DNA of 64,000 nt, from positions 1-64,000 of the forward strand of contig NZ_QEQQ01000004.1 of NCBI RefSeq assembly GCF_003097235.1. The letters are read 5' to 3'. Of this stretch, positions 45,594 to 54,523 are shown piece after piece; within the stretch, counting starts at the first letter, position 1; each line of letters begins with the position of its first letter. A program made the position numbers and the translations under genes. This DNA comes from Pseudomonas sp. CC120222-01a. Its GTDB lineage: Bacteria > Pseudomonadota > Gammaproteobacteria > Pseudomonadales > Pseudomonadaceae. Below the pieces are notes generated by a model that searched no databases, had not been told where the DNA came from, and saw only the letters and a list, made by a program, of their open reading frames with translations.

Positions 45594-46985
45594 TCACGCC
45601 TTGTCCGCCTTGCCGGCTGCGGCAGCGAACTTGGCCAACTGAACATCCAGCCGGCGAGGGCGCCGGCCAAGGTCCTCGGCACGCTCCTTGCGACGAATGG
45701 CATTGCGTACCATCAATGACCCCAGGTAACGAATGGGCTCCGGCGGGAAATGCCCGAGCGGGCCGTCGAGCAACGGCGAACGTGTCCACGGGTTGTCCAG
45801 CCCCAGCACCAGCGACGACAGAATCTGACCGCCCATGTGACAGGGGCCCACACCACTGCCGGAATACCCGAAGCCATAAAAGATATTGTCCTTGGCGCCC
45901 ATGCGGCCAAAGAACGGCAAACCGGTGACCGACCGATCCGAAGGGCCGTTCCAGGTCGCCGCGATATCGACGCCGGTGAATGCCGGGAAGAACTTTTCCA
46001 ACGAATCGCGCAGCAGGTTCGCATAGGGTGATGGCTGGTCGAACACCGGCAGCATGCGCCCGCCGAAGGCAAAGGTATTACCCCCTTTGCCCAGCATGAT
46101 TCGCCCGTCAGGCGTGTTGTGGTAGTAGTGAACGAAGATGCGCGAGTCGAGCACGGTCACGCCGCTGGTCAGGCCGATGCGCTCCAGCAGGTCTGGCCGA
46201 GGTTCGGTGATGATCATGTCGCTCGAGACAATGGCCACCGAACGCGAAAATTGTGGAAAGGCCCGGGCCATCCACGCGTTGATCGCCAGCACCACCTTGC
46301 CGCACGTGACTTTGCCGTGGGGTGTGATGACCGTGGCTGGCTGCCCTTCGTCCAGGCCGACCATGGGCGTGCCTTCTTGAATGCGCACGCCCAGCCCCAG
46401 TGCCACACGGCGCAGGCCACGCACCAGCTTGGCCGGTTGCACGCTGGCCGCTGCGGGCGAGTACCAGCCTTCCAGGTGCTGGGCCGAGCCCGCCATCCGT
46501 TGCACATCGGCGAGCGGGCGTTTGCTGAAGGTGTTGATGCCATGGCGCTCCAGCGCCGCGACCACGGCGTCGGTGGAGCCGACCTGGGCCTGACTGGTGG
46601 AGGTATACAGCGTGCCGTCGAGACGATAATCGGCATCCACGCCGTACTTTCTGCAGAAGTCGCCGATCGCGTAGATGCTCTGCTCCGACGCCTTGACCAG
46701 GCGCACGGCCTCTTCGAGCCCGAACAGACGCTCCAGGGTAAAGAACTTCGCCGACCAGGACAGCGCACAACCACCGTTGCGCCCACTGGCGCCCGCGCCG
46801 CAGATGTCCGCCTCGACGATGACCACATCGAGTGCGGGGTTCTGTTCCTTGAGCATGATGGCGGTCCACAGGCCGGTGTAGCCGCCACCGACGATGCAGA
46901 CATCGGCATGGGTGTCCTGCCGCAGGGGCGGGCAGGGCTCGTCGGGCTGATTCTTCAGGGCTTGTTCCAGCCAGAAAGGGCGCAT
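45594..46985 (-). CDS. FAD-dependent oxidoreductase (DAO family, PuuB-like)
   Basis: A 463-residue DAO-family flavoenzyme. The FAD-binding dinucleotide fold is VCIVGGGYTGLWTAIMLKEQ (about 30-49). EADICGAGASGRNGGCALSW follows, the motif common to gamma-glutamylputrescine and amino-acid oxidases. NIFYGFGYSGSGVGPCHMGG near residue 375 is the C-terminal FAD-contact region. The ATG at 46985 has GGAGAAG upstream. It is divergent from a polyamine-type binding protein and an aminotransferase, so an amine or amino-acid substrate is likely; the exact one is open. Confidence 0.85.
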   Translation of the reverse strand: MRPFWLEQALKNQPDEPCPPLRQDTHADVCIVGGGYTGLWTAIMLKEQNPALDVVIVEADICGAGASGRNGGCALSWSAKFFTLERLFGLEEAVRLVKASEQSIYAIGDFCRKYGVDADYRLDGTLYTSTSQAQVGSTDAVVAALERHGINTFSKRPLADVQRMAGSAQHLEGWYSPAAASVQPAKLVRGLRRVALGLGVRIQEGTPMVGLDEGQPATVITPHGKVTCGKVVLAINAWMARAFPQFSRSVAIVSSDMIITEPRPDLLERIGLTSGVTVLDSRIFVHYYHNTPDGRIMLGKGGNTFAFGGRMLPVFDQPSPYANLLRDSLEKFFPAFTGVDIAATWNGPSDRSVTGLPFFGRMGAKDNIFYGFGYSGSGVGPCHMGGQILSSLVLGLDNPWTRSPLLDGPLGHFPPEPIRYLGSLMVRNAIRRKERAEDLGRRPRRLDVQLAKFAAAAGKADKA

Positions 46986-47215
46986 CGTGCTTCTCCAGAA
47001 AGGGACCGAAAAGGGCGCCGAGCAAGGTGCGCCCTGTGTCCCGCATCCTTGCAGCGCACTGTTCATAAATAAAATCGATTTAACGTATGCATATATAAGC
47101 TCAGTCTATGTATCAGCGACCCCACCCATTCGGGTTATGGTCCCGTGGCGCAATCCCCCGGATAGTGGCTCCATCAGCTCACCCGAGCCGATCCTGATCA
47201 CACGATGGAGTTGCT

Positions 47216-48319
47216 ATGCGCAAGGCATTGAAGGTGATTTCCAGTCTGCTGATGTGTTGTACCGCCACGGCCACCCTGGCCACCGAGGCAGACACCAGCA
47301 ACACGCTCAGGTTGTACAACTGGACCGACTACATCGGCGAAAACACCCTGGCCGATTTCGAGAAACAGACCGGCATCAAGGTGATCTACGACACCTTCGA
47401 CGGCTACGAAACGGTCCAGACCAAACTGCTCACCGGCCGCTCCGGCTACGACCTGGTGATGCTCAACGGCTCGCTGGTACCGCCGCTGATCAAGGCCGGG
47501 GTGTTCCAGCCGCTGGATAAATCCAAACTGCCGAGCTGGGCCAACCTCGACCCGCAAGTGGTGCAGAGCCTGCAAGCCTTCGACCCCGGCATGCGCTACT
47601 CGGCGCCCTACACCTGGGGCAGCTCGGGCATCACCTACAACGTCGACAAGATCAAGCAGCGCATGCCCGACGCGCCGATCGGCTCGCTGGCCATGCTGTT
47701 CGACCCGAAGATCGTCTCGCGCTTCGCCGACTGCGGCGTGACCGTGATGGACGCGCCCAGCGAAGTCATCCCGCTGGCCCTCAAGTACCTTGGCAAAGAC
47801 CCGCAGAGCGCCAAGCCGGCTGACCTCAAGGCCGCACAGGACGTGCTCATGGGCATCCGCCCCTACATCAAGAAATTCGACTCGGTGAACTACCTCACCA
47901 GCCTGCCCAACGGCGACGTGTGCATGGCCCTGACCTGGTCCGGCGACTACGCCACCGCCCAGGCCCGCGCGGTGGAGGCGAAGAAGGACATCAACCTGGC
48001 GTTCTTCATTCCCAAGGAAGGCTCGCTGATCTGGTTCGACAGCCTCTACCTGCCCAACGACGCCCCCCACGTGGCCAACGCCCACCGCTTCATCGAATAC
48101 CTGCTGCAACCCAAGACCATGGCCGACGTGACCAACTACATCCACTACGCCAACAGCAACGCGGCCGCCACGGCGCTGGTGCAGGCCGATATCCGCAACG
48201 ACCCGGCCATCTACCCCGACGAGCCGACCCGCGAGCGGCTGTTTACCCAGAAGTCCCAGGACCCCCAGGCCATGCGCGCCATTACCCGGGTCTGGAGCAC
48301 GGTCAAGACCGGCATCTGA
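47216..48319 (+). CDS. Polyamine-type ABC substrate-binding protein (PotF/SpuD-like)
   Basis: A 367-residue periplasmic binding protein with a Sec signal peptide (to about residue 23). TLRLYNWTDYIGENTLADFE opens the mature protein, as in PotF/SpuD/SpuE. GAPs typical of the family follow: AGVFQPLDKSKLPSWANLDP, YTWGSSGITYNVDKI and VCMALTWSGDYATAQARAVE. No permease or ATPase gene is next to it, so it must share a membrane complex encoded elsewhere or serve as a sensor. The upstream 230 bases are AT-rich and hold both divergent promoters. Confidence 0.87.
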   Translation: MRKALKVISSLLMCCTATATLATEADTSNTLRLYNWTDYIGENTLADFEKQTGIKVIYDTFDGYETVQTKLLTGRSGYDLVMLNGSLVPPLIKAGVFQPLDKSKLPSWANLDPQVVQSLQAFDPGMRYSAPYTWGSSGITYNVDKIKQRMPDAPIGSLAMLFDPKIVSRFADCGVTVMDAPSEVIPLALKYLGKDPQSAKPADLKAAQDVLMGIRPYIKKFDSVNYLTSLPNGDVCMALTWSGDYATAQARAVEAKKDINLAFFIPKEGSLIWFDSLYLPNDAPHVANAHRFIEYLLQPKTMADVTNYIHYANSNAAATALVQADIRNDPAIYPDEPTRERLFTQKSQDPQAMRAITRVWSTVKTGI

Positions 48320-48355
48320 CACCTTTTACCGTACCGATCCGACAAGGAATTGCTT

Positions 48356-49774
48356 ATGGCTACCCCGACTCGCCCATTGGCCGCCACCGCGCACAACGAC
48401 CAGCTGGTGAAAGCCGACAAAGCCCACTACATGCACGGCTACCACATGTTCGACGAGCACGCCGAGCAAGGCGCGCTGAACATCCAGGCCGGTGACGGCG
48501 CCTACATCCACGACACCCAGGGCAACCGCTTCCTCGACGCAGTCGGCGGCATGTGGTGCACCAACATCGGCCTGGGCCGCGAGGAAATGGCCCTGGCCAT
48601 CGCCGACCAGGTGCGCCAGCTGGCCTACTCCAACCCGTTCTCGGACATGGCCAACCCGAAGGCCATCGAGTTGTGCCAGAAGCTCGCCAGCCTGGCGCCC
48701 GGCGACCTCGACCACGTGTTCCTCACCACCGGCGGCTCCACCGCCGTGGACACTGCCTACCGGCTGATCCAGTACTACCAGAACTGCCGCGGCAAACCGC
48801 ACAAGAAGCACGTGATCGCCCGCTACAACGCCTACCACGGCTCGACCTGCCTGACCATGTCGATCGGCAACAAGGCCGCCGACCGGGTGCCGGAGTTCGA
48901 CTACGCCCACGACCTTATTCACCACGTCTCCAACCCCAACTTCTACCGGGCCGGCGACGACATGGACGAGGCCGAGTTCCTCGACTTCCTGGTGGCCGAG
49001 TTCGAGGACAAGATCCTCTCCCTGGGCGCGGACAACGTCGCCGCCTTCTTCGCCGAGCCGATCATGGGTTCGGGCGGGGTGATCATCCCGCCCGAGGGCT
49101 ACTTCCAGCGCATGTGGCAGGTGTGCCAGACCTACGACATCCTCTTCGTCGCCGACGAAGTGGTCACCTCGTTCGGCCGCCTGGGCACGTTCTTCGCCTC
49201 GGAAGCGCTGTTTGGCGTCACCCCGGACATCATCACCACCGCCAAGGGCCTGACCTCGGCCTACCTGCCACTGGGTGCGTGCATCTTCTCCGAGCGCATC
49301 TGGAAGGTGATCGCCGAGCCGGGCAAGGGCCGTTGCTTCACTCACGGCTTCACCTACAGCGGGCACCCGGTGTGCTGCGTGGCGGCGCTGAAGAACATCG
49401 AGATCATCGAGCGGGAGAACTTGCTGGCCCACGTCAACGATGTCGGCAGCTACCTGGAGCAGCGCCTGCAGACCCTGGCTGAACTGCCGCTGGTTGGCCA
49501 GGTGCGCTGCATGAAGCTGATGGCCTGTGTCGAGTTCGTCGCCAACAAGCAGACCAAGGCGCTGTTCCCGGACGCGGTGAACATCAGCGAGCGCATCCAT
49601 GTGCGGGCCCAGGCCAAGGGCCTGCTGGTGCGCCCGATCATGCACCTGAACGTGATGTCGCCGCCGCTGATCATCACCCACGCCCAGGTCGACGAGATCG
49701 TCGACACCCTGCGCAGCTGCATTCTCGAGGCGGCGCAGGAGCTGACCGAGCAGGGCCTGTACCACGGCCAATGA
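48356..49774 (+). CDS. Class III (omega) aminotransferase
   Basis: A 472-residue PLP enzyme of the ornithine/omega-amino-acid type. The Schiff-base lysine is Lys297 in ITTAKGLTSAYLPLGA. LFVADEVVTSFGRLGTFFAS supplies the cofactor Asp, and VFLTTGGSTAVDTAYRLIQY binds phosphate. It is related to putrescine/spermidine- and beta-alanine:pyruvate transaminases. With the FAD oxidoreductase and polyamine-binding protein it suggests breakdown of a diamine or omega-amino acid. ATG at 48356; its stop overlaps a possible start of the LuxR gene. Confidence 0.88.
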   Translation: MATPTRPLAATAHNDQLVKADKAHYMHGYHMFDEHAEQGALNIQAGDGAYIHDTQGNRFLDAVGGMWCTNIGLGREEMALAIADQVRQLAYSNPFSDMANPKAIELCQKLASLAPGDLDHVFLTTGGSTAVDTAYRLIQYYQNCRGKPHKKHVIARYNAYHGSTCLTMSIGNKAADRVPEFDYAHDLIHHVSNPNFYRAGDDMDEAEFLDFLVAEFEDKILSLGADNVAAFFAEPIMGSGGVIIPPEGYFQRMWQVCQTYDILFVADEVVTSFGRLGTFFASEALFGVTPDIITTAKGLTSAYLPLGACIFSERIWKVIAEPGKGRCFTHGFTYSGHPVCCVAALKNIEIIERENLLAHVNDVGSYLEQRLQTLAELPLVGQVRCMKLMACVEFVANKQTKALFPDAVNISERIHVRAQAKGLLVRPIMHLNVMSPPLIITHAQVDEIVDTLRSCILEAAQELTEQGLYHGQ

Positions 49775-49827
49775 TCGACCTTCTGCCAAAGATGCACGCG
49801 CGTGCCCCGGCCGGTAGACTGCGGGGC

Positions 49828-50643
49828 ATGAGCCGAGCACACGAAAACACCACAATAAACCTGCCGTTTCATGCCCTGCAGCAATGGCACAGCGCCCTGC
49901 AACAGGCCTTCGCCCACAGCGAGGGCCCGGACGCGCTGGCCTGGCTGGCGGCAGCCATCAGCCAGCTGGTGGCCGCCGAGTCGATGTTGATCAGCCTCGA
50001 ACGCAAGGGCCAGCCGCCGCAGCTGCTGTATCAGCAGGGCATCCCCGACCGTTATCACGAGGCGGTGCTGGAGCGCTATTTCGCCGCGGGCTACCTGCTC
50101 GACCCGTTCTGCCTGGCGGTGCAGAAGGGCCTGGCGCAGGGCTTCTACCACCTGGAAGACATCGCCCCGGACAATTTCTTCGACAGCGACTACTACAAGA
50201 CTTATTACCTGGGCACCGGCTGCAGCGAGGACAGCTACTTCATCGTCGACCTGGGCAACGACAGCAAGATCTCCCTGAGCCTGTTCCAGGGCTGCAGCGG
50301 TGCGCGCCTGGGCGAAGCACAGCTGCACCTGTTGCAGGCGGTGGAGCCGATGGTTCGCGAGCTGCTGATGCGCTTTGCCCGGCACGGCCTGGAGCCGCAG
50401 CCGGAAGCGAATGAAAGCGTGCAGGCCGCGTTCGACAGCTTTGGGTGCGGGGTGCTGACCGAGCGTGAGCGGCAAGTGGCGCAGATGGTGTTGCAGGGGC
50501 ACTCGGTGAAATCCACCGCCCATGAGCTGGGCATCTCGCCAGAGACGGTGCGCATGCACCGCAAGAACCTGTACCTGAAGCTGGAGATCAACTCGCAATC
50601 GGAGCTGTTCGCCCAGTTCATCGGCTGGTTGCGGCGGATCTGA
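49828..50643 (+). CDS. LuxR-family transcriptional regulator
   Basis: A 271-residue regulator. The C-terminal LuxR HTH (about 205-265) reads LTERERQVAQMVLQGHSVKS, then TAHELGISPETVRMHRKNLY. The N-terminal about 190 residues are a GAF-like or unknown sensor domain with no autoinducer-binding signature that I can identify. The ATG at 49828 is preferred; an in-frame ATG at 49771 overlaps the aminotransferase stop (ATGA) and would add 19 residues by translational coupling. It probably controls the adjacent aminotransferase/oxidoreductase genes. Confidence 0.8.
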   Translation: MSRAHENTTINLPFHALQQWHSALQQAFAHSEGPDALAWLAAAISQLVAAESMLISLERKGQPPQLLYQQGIPDRYHEAVLERYFAAGYLLDPFCLAVQKGLAQGFYHLEDIAPDNFFDSDYYKTYYLGTGCSEDSYFIVDLGNDSKISLSLFQGCSGARLGEAQLHLLQAVEPMVRELLMRFARHGLEPQPEANESVQAAFDSFGCGVLTERERQVAQMVLQGHSVKSTAHELGISPETVRMHRKNLYLKLEINSQSELFAQFIGWLRRI

Positions 50644-50649
50644 GCGGGC

Positions 50650-51291
50650 TCACCAGCGCAGCAGGCGCGGGCCCAGCCAGGCGCCGAGCGCGGTCGGCAG
50701 CAGCATGCCGAGCACGTACCACAAGCCCCAGAACGGCACGCCCATCTCCGGGCAGTGCAGGCAGTAGGCCAAGGTGGCCGTGGAGCCGGCCAGCAGGCCA
50801 CCGGCAGCGCCGGCCTGGCGCAAACGGGTCGGTGCCAGGCCGCGCAGGGCCCAGAGCACGCTTGCCAGCCCCGGCAGCGAGAGCAAGGTGATGTTCAGCG
50901 CACAGGTGCGCCAGGTGCGGCCGAACAGCAGGTCGGCGCGTGCATCGAGCGGGGCACCGGCCAGGCTCAGCGCCGCCCCCAGCCACAGCAGCAGCAGGGG
51001 CAGGCCCAGCAGCCCCCAGGCCAGGCCACCGCGCACGCCCGGCCTGGCCAGCCGGCTGGTCAGCCACAGCCCGAGCAACGCCAGGCTGCCGGGCAAGGCC
51101 ACCTTGGCCCAGAACAGCGGCGTGCGTGCCACTTCGGCGAGATCGCTACGCACGCCGTAGAGGGCCGCGGTCATCAGCACTGCGGCCAGGCCGCCGAGCA
51201 CCACGGCCAGCCCCAGGCGCCGAATCGTAGCGTTGTGCTGCACCGGGCCTTCGCCTGCGGCCAGCAGGCAGATCAGGTCATCGGTCTTCAT
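50650..51291 (-). CDS. nrsF: NrsF-like anti-sigma factor (DUF1109)
   Basis: A 213-residue inner-membrane protein with about six transmembrane helices and a short cytoplasmic N-terminus (MKTDDLICLLAAGEGPV) that would hold the sigma factor. The conserved features of DUF1109/NrsF are the GLWLTSRLARPG loop, Cys130 in RTWRTCALN and Cys180 in YCLHCPEMGVPFWGLWYVLG. These cysteines are candidates for metal or redox sensing. The start overlaps the end of the sigF gene by 14 bases, so the pair is coupled. Release of SigF by metal stress is known for Caulobacter NrsF; the same is inferred here. Confidence 0.88.
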   Translation of the reverse strand: MKTDDLICLLAAGEGPVQHNATIRRLGLAVVLGGLAAVLMTAALYGVRSDLAEVARTPLFWAKVALPGSLALLGLWLTSRLARPGVRGGLAWGLLGLPLLLLWLGAALSLAGAPLDARADLLFGRTWRTCALNITLLSLPGLASVLWALRGLAPTRLRQAGAAGGLLAGSTATLAYCLHCPEMGVPFWGLWYVLGMLLPTALGAWLGPRLLRW

Positions 51292-51865
51292 CGTCGTATT
51301 TACCTCCAATCAACCTGGCCAGGGCCTTGAGGCCACGGTGTATGCCCACCTTGACCGCTGAGCTGGAAAGCCCGGTCAGTTGCGCGGTTTCCTCTACCGA
51401 CAGCCCCTGCAACTTGACGTGGACAATCGGCAGCCGCTGGCGCTCGGGCAGCTGTTGCAGCAGCCTGGCCAGGTCGCGGCTGGCTTCGGCAGGTTCCGCA
51501 TCGCTGCTGGCGAACAGCTCGGCGTCGTCATCCAGTGGCGCGCTGTGCGCATCCAGACGGGCCCGGCTGCGCAGGTAATCGACCAGCTTGTAGCGGGCGA
51601 TCGCCTGCACCCAGGCGGTCAACGGTTGCTGCGCCTGATAAGTATGCCGTGCGTTGTGCACCGCCAGCAGCACCTCCTGCAGCAGGTCCTCGATCTCGGC
51701 CGGGCGGCTGGCCAGGCGCCGCCGCAGAAACGCCCGGATATGCAGCGCCAGGGCCGCGAGGAAGGCCCGGTAGGCCTGCGCATCACCCGCCAGCCCGGCC
51801 AGCAGCAAGGTTTGCAGCTGGGTTTCGCGCGCATCGAGCACTGCCTGTGAGTTAGTTCGCTGCAT
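51278..51865 (-). CDS. sigF: ECF sigma factor, SigF-like
   Basis: A 195-residue ECF sigma-70 factor. Region 2 includes RPAEIEDLLQEVLLAVHNAR and PLTAWVQAIARYKLVDYLRS. Region 4 includes LPERQRLPIVHVKLQGLSVE and ETAQLTGLSSSAVKVGIHRG. It is paired with nrsF and divergent from the bufferin operon, whose promoter it very likely reads. The annotated ATG at 51865 lies between the two halves of a perfect GTAACC-N16-CGAA match on its own strand (51881-51856). If that promoter is used for autoregulation, translation must start further in, for example at the GTG of codon 9. Confidence 0.88.
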   Translation of the reverse strand: MQRTNSQAVLDARETQLQTLLLAGLAGDAQAYRAFLAALALHIRAFLRRRLASRPAEIEDLLQEVLLAVHNARHTYQAQQPLTAWVQAIARYKLVDYLRSRARLDAHSAPLDDDAELFASSDAEPAEASRDLARLLQQLPERQRLPIVHVKLQGLSVEETAQLTGLSSSAVKVGIHRGLKALARLIGGKYDDEDR

Positions 51866-51881
51866 GGGCCGCCTGGGTTAC
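51856..51881 (-). promoter_or_regulatory. GTAACC-N16-CGAA ECF promoter motif at the sigF start
   Basis: On the minus strand GTAACC (51881-51876) is followed after exactly 16 bases by CGAA (51859-51856). It is identical to the motif before the bufferin operon. It overlaps the sigF ATG, so it would drive a shorter product or is a remnant. Confidence 0.55.
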
Positions 51882-51978
51882 ACCGTGGGTGCATTTTCGG
51901 TGAGCCAGCCGTCGGCGACCCCCTGGATTGAAACCTTAGGTCGCCGCAGCCGGTTGAGCGAAAAATTTTTCCAGGGCT

Positions 51979-52004
51979 GTAACCCGATCCGCACATGCCA
52001 CGAA
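51979..52004 (+). promoter_or_regulatory. SigF-type ECF promoter of the bufferin operon
   Basis: GTAACC (51979-51984), 16 bases, CGAA (52001-52004), 57 bases before the first operon gene. The AAC -35 core and CG -10 core are typical of ECF promoters, and the full form is what I recall for the Caulobacter SigF regulon. The ribosome site TGGAGA at 52048 follows. Confidence 0.75.
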
Positions 52005-52060
52005 CTACTCCATGAGCCGCCGGTAAACCTGCCACGGCCACCCACTCTGGAGACTTCAGC

Positions 52061-52348
52061 ATGAAAACCTTAGCCCTCGCCACCGCTGCCCTGGCCCTCG
52101 CTTCGCTGGCAAGCGCCGCCCTGGCAGCCACCCCCACCCAGCCGGCCGGCAGCGGCGCCGCCATGGAAAAATGCTACGGCGTCGCCATGGCCGGCAAGAA
52201 CGACTGCAAGGCCGGCGCCGGCACCACCTGCGCAGGCTCCGCGAAAAAGGACTACGACGGCATGCACTGGAAGAACGTTCCGGCCGGCACCTGCACCTCG
52301 ATCAAGACCCCGAACGGCATGGGCTCGCTGACGCCGATCCAGTCCTGA
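52061..52348 (+). CDS. bufA: Bufferin-type precursor peptide (DUF2282, BufA1-like)
   Basis: A 95-residue small secreted peptide. The N-terminal Ala/Leu-rich segment is a Sec signal ending SAALAA near residue 23. The mature part has four cysteines (38, 49, 57, 78) in [17 protein letters not shown] and [17 protein letters not shown], the DUF2282 signature. In characterised bufferins, core cysteines are converted to thiooxazoles by the MNIO enzyme encoded next door, and the exported product binds copper. The gene begins the operon behind the SigF-type promoter; the 16-base gap to bufB implies co-transcription. Confidence 0.9.
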   Translation: MKTLALATAALALASLASAALAATPTQPAGSGAAMEKCYGVAMAGKNDCKAGAGTTCAGSAKKDYDGMHWKNVPAGTCTSIKTPNGMGSLTPIQS

Positions 52349-52364
52349 GCAGAGGAGGCCGACC

Positions 52365-53198
52365 ATGAACGGCAAGGCAGCACTGGGCGCCGGGATCGGG
52401 CTCAAGGCCGAGCACTATGACGCGGCGCTGGCGTGCAGCGCCGAGGGGCTCTGGTTCGAGGTTCACCCGGAGAACTACATGGTCGGCGGCCCGCGCCTTG
52501 CCTGGCTGCTGCGCATCGCCGAGCGCCACCCGCTGTCGCTGCACGGCGTGGCGCTGTCGCTGGCGGCCGATGCCGAGCCGGACCCGCAGCACCTGCAACG
52601 CTTGCGCACGCTGATCGACCAGGTGCGGCCGGCGCTGGTGTCCGAGCACCTGGCCTGGTCGACCTGGCGCGGCGCCTATCACCCCGACCTGCTGCCGTTC
52701 CCACGCAGCAGTGAGGCCCTGGCCCGCATCAGCAGCAATATCCAGCGCAGCCAGGAAGCGCTGGGGCGGCGGATCTCGATCGAGAACCCCAGCCATTACC
52801 TGCAACTGGACGGGCATGAGTGGGACGAGATCGATTTCCTGGCGGAACTGGCCCAGCGTACCGGTTGCGGCTTGCTACTGGACGTCAACAACGTCTATGT
52901 CAGCGCGCACAACCTGGGCTTCAGCGCTGCCGAGTATCTGGACCGCTTTCCGGCACAGGCGATCAGCGAAATCCACCTGGCCGGCTACAGCCACGACGCG
53001 CAGGGCAGCATGCTGATCGACTCGCACGATGCGCGAATCGCCGAGCCGGTCTGGGCGCTTTACCGGCGCCTGATCGCCCGGATCGGCCCGCGGCCGACAC
53101 TGGTCGAGCGGGATGGCAATGTCCCGTCGTTCAATGAACTGCTGGGCGAACGGGCCATGGTCCAGGCGACCCTTGATAGCCCAGGAGAGCAGCCATGA
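52365..53198 (+). CDS. bufB: MNIO enzyme BufB (DUF692), multinuclear non-heme iron oxidase
   Basis: Predicted to modify precursor cysteines with its iron cluster and oxygen. The 277-residue TIM-barrel protein carries the family's metal-ligand segments: [12 protein letters not shown] (about 28-39), [70 protein letters not shown] and [11 protein letters not shown]. All His/Asp/Glu ligand positions that I can identify are kept. It starts just after the precursor gene and overlaps the next start by 4 bases (ATGA). Confidence 0.93.
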   Translation: MNGKAALGAGIGLKAEHYDAALACSAEGLWFEVHPENYMVGGPRLAWLLRIAERHPLSLHGVALSLAADAEPDPQHLQRLRTLIDQVRPALVSEHLAWSTWRGAYHPDLLPFPRSSEALARISSNIQRSQEALGRRISIENPSHYLQLDGHEWDEIDFLAELAQRTGCGLLLDVNNVYVSAHNLGFSAAEYLDRFPAQAISEIHLAGYSHDAQGSMLIDSHDARIAEPVWALYRRLIARIGPRPTLVERDGNVPSFNELLGERAMVQATLDSPGEQP

Positions 53199-53950
53199 AC
53201 CTCACCTTGAGTCAGTTCCAGGACGCGTTCGTCGCCGCCTTGCAGGGGCACCCGGCGCCAGGGCTGGCGGCGCTCACCGGGCAGCCGGCGTTCGCGGTGT
53301 ACCGCAACACGGTCATGGCCGGCTGTGTGGAGGCGTTGTGTGACAACTTTCCCAGTGTGCTGACCCTGGTCGGGCGTGAATGGATGGAGGCTGCTGCTGC
53401 GGCCTACGCACGGCAAGCGCCACCCGACGACCCACGGCTGATCCATTACGGCGCAGCCTTCGCCGACTTTCTCGAGCAGGGGCAGGCACAACACGGCGTG
53501 CCGTACCTGGCCGAGGTTGCACGGCTGGATGCCTGCTGGAACGAGGCCTTCAGCGCGCTCGATGCGCCTTGCCTCGACCTGGCCGAACTGGCGGGCATGA
53601 CGGCCGGCGACCTGGCGCGCAGCGTTCTCTACCCCCGGAGCAATGCCCGCTGGCACTGGTGCGCGGCGCACCCGGCCTACCGCCTCTGGCGCTGCGGCCG
53701 CGAGCAGCTGGCCTGGGCGGACGATCAGCCCTGGGCCGGCGAAGGTGCGCTGTTCGTCGGCGGCCCCGAAGGCGTCATTCACCAGCCGCTGGAGGAGGGC
53801 GGCTGCGCGTTCCTGCAGGCCTGCGCAGCCGGGCAGCCCCTTGAACAGGCTTCTGAGTTTGCCCAACACACCCAACCGGACCTGGACTTCGGCGACCTGC
53901 TCGGCCGCCTGGTTGCTGCACAGGTCTTTCGCCCGCTCAGCTTTGCTTGA
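53195..53950 (+). CDS. bufC: MNIO partner protein BufC (DUF2063 family)
   Basis: A 251-residue protein of the family often annotated as putative DNA-binding (DUF2063). It opens [20 protein letters not shown] and continues with [20 protein letters not shown] and [20 protein letters not shown], all typical. In bufferin and related RiPP systems this partner binds the precursor and presents it to the MNIO enzyme, rather than binding DNA. The start overlaps the BufB stop, matching obligate co-production. Confidence 0.9.
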   Translation: MNLTLSQFQDAFVAALQGHPAPGLAALTGQPAFAVYRNTVMAGCVEALCDNFPSVLTLVGREWMEAAAAAYARQAPPDDPRLIHYGAAFADFLEQGQAQHGVPYLAEVARLDACWNEAFSALDAPCLDLAELAGMTAGDLARSVLYPRSNARWHWCAAHPAYRLWRCGREQLAWADDQPWAGEGALFVGGPEGVIHQPLEEGGCAFLQACAAGQPLEQASEFAQHTQPDLDFGDLLGRLVAAQVFRPLSFA

Positions 53951-53960
53951 GGACACCGCC

Positions 53961-54428
53961 ATGGACCACGTCCACGCCACACCCTTGACCAGCAACCTGC
54001 GCCATGCCTGGAACCGGCTTGCCGACGCCCTGCAACAGCACCTGGGCGACAGCATCTTGTGCCTGGTTGCGCGGATCGGCATTGCCTCGGTGTTCTTCCT
54101 GTCCGGGCGAACCAAGGTCGAAGGCTTTCTCACCATCACACCGAGCACCTACGAGCTGTTTCGAACCGAGTACGCCTTGCCGCTGCTTTCCCCCTGGCTG
54201 GCGGCGCACCTGGCGACGTACGCCGAGCACCTGTTCTCGCTGCTGCTGGTGCTGGGCCTGATGACCCGGCTGTCGGCATTGGCACTGCTGGGCATGACCA
54301 CGGTAATCGAAGTGTTCGTCTACCCCGATGCCTGGCCCACCCACCTGACCTGGGCGGGTTTGCTCCTGCTGCTGATCGCGCGTGGGGCGGGCAAGTTGTC
54401 TCTGGATCATCTGCTGAAGGTGCGCTGA
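53961..54428 (+). CDS. DoxX-family membrane protein (BufD-like)
   Basis: A 155-residue inner-membrane protein with four predicted helices. The DoxX pattern is visible in [20 protein letters not shown] near 36-55, [20 protein letters not shown] and [20 protein letters not shown]. It ends the bufferin operon 10 bases after bufC. DoxX proteins in this setting are thought to handle electrons or quinones; the role is not settled. ATG at 53961. Confidence 0.87.
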   Translation: MDHVHATPLTSNLRHAWNRLADALQQHLGDSILCLVARIGIASVFFLSGRTKVEGFLTITPSTYELFRTEYALPLLSPWLAAHLATYAEHLFSLLLVLGLMTRLSALALLGMTTVIEVFVYPDAWPTHLTWAGLLLLLIARGAGKLSLDHLLKVR

Positions 54429-54453
54429 TCGCTGGCAAGTGAGGAATGTCTGG

Positions 54454-54470
54454 CGGGCGGCGCTCGATCA
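54454..54470. repeat. 17-base remnant of the long palindromic element
   Basis: GCGGGCGGCGCTCGATC is identical to the right-hand terminus of the elements at 8211-8463 and 30044-30295, but nothing else of them is here. It sits just after the bufferin operon and is probably a decayed REP end. Confidence 0.5.
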
Positions 54471-54523
54471 GTCAGGCGCGAGTCATGTCCCTGCTCCTCT
54501 ACCCGCGAAGAGGCCAGTGCAGG

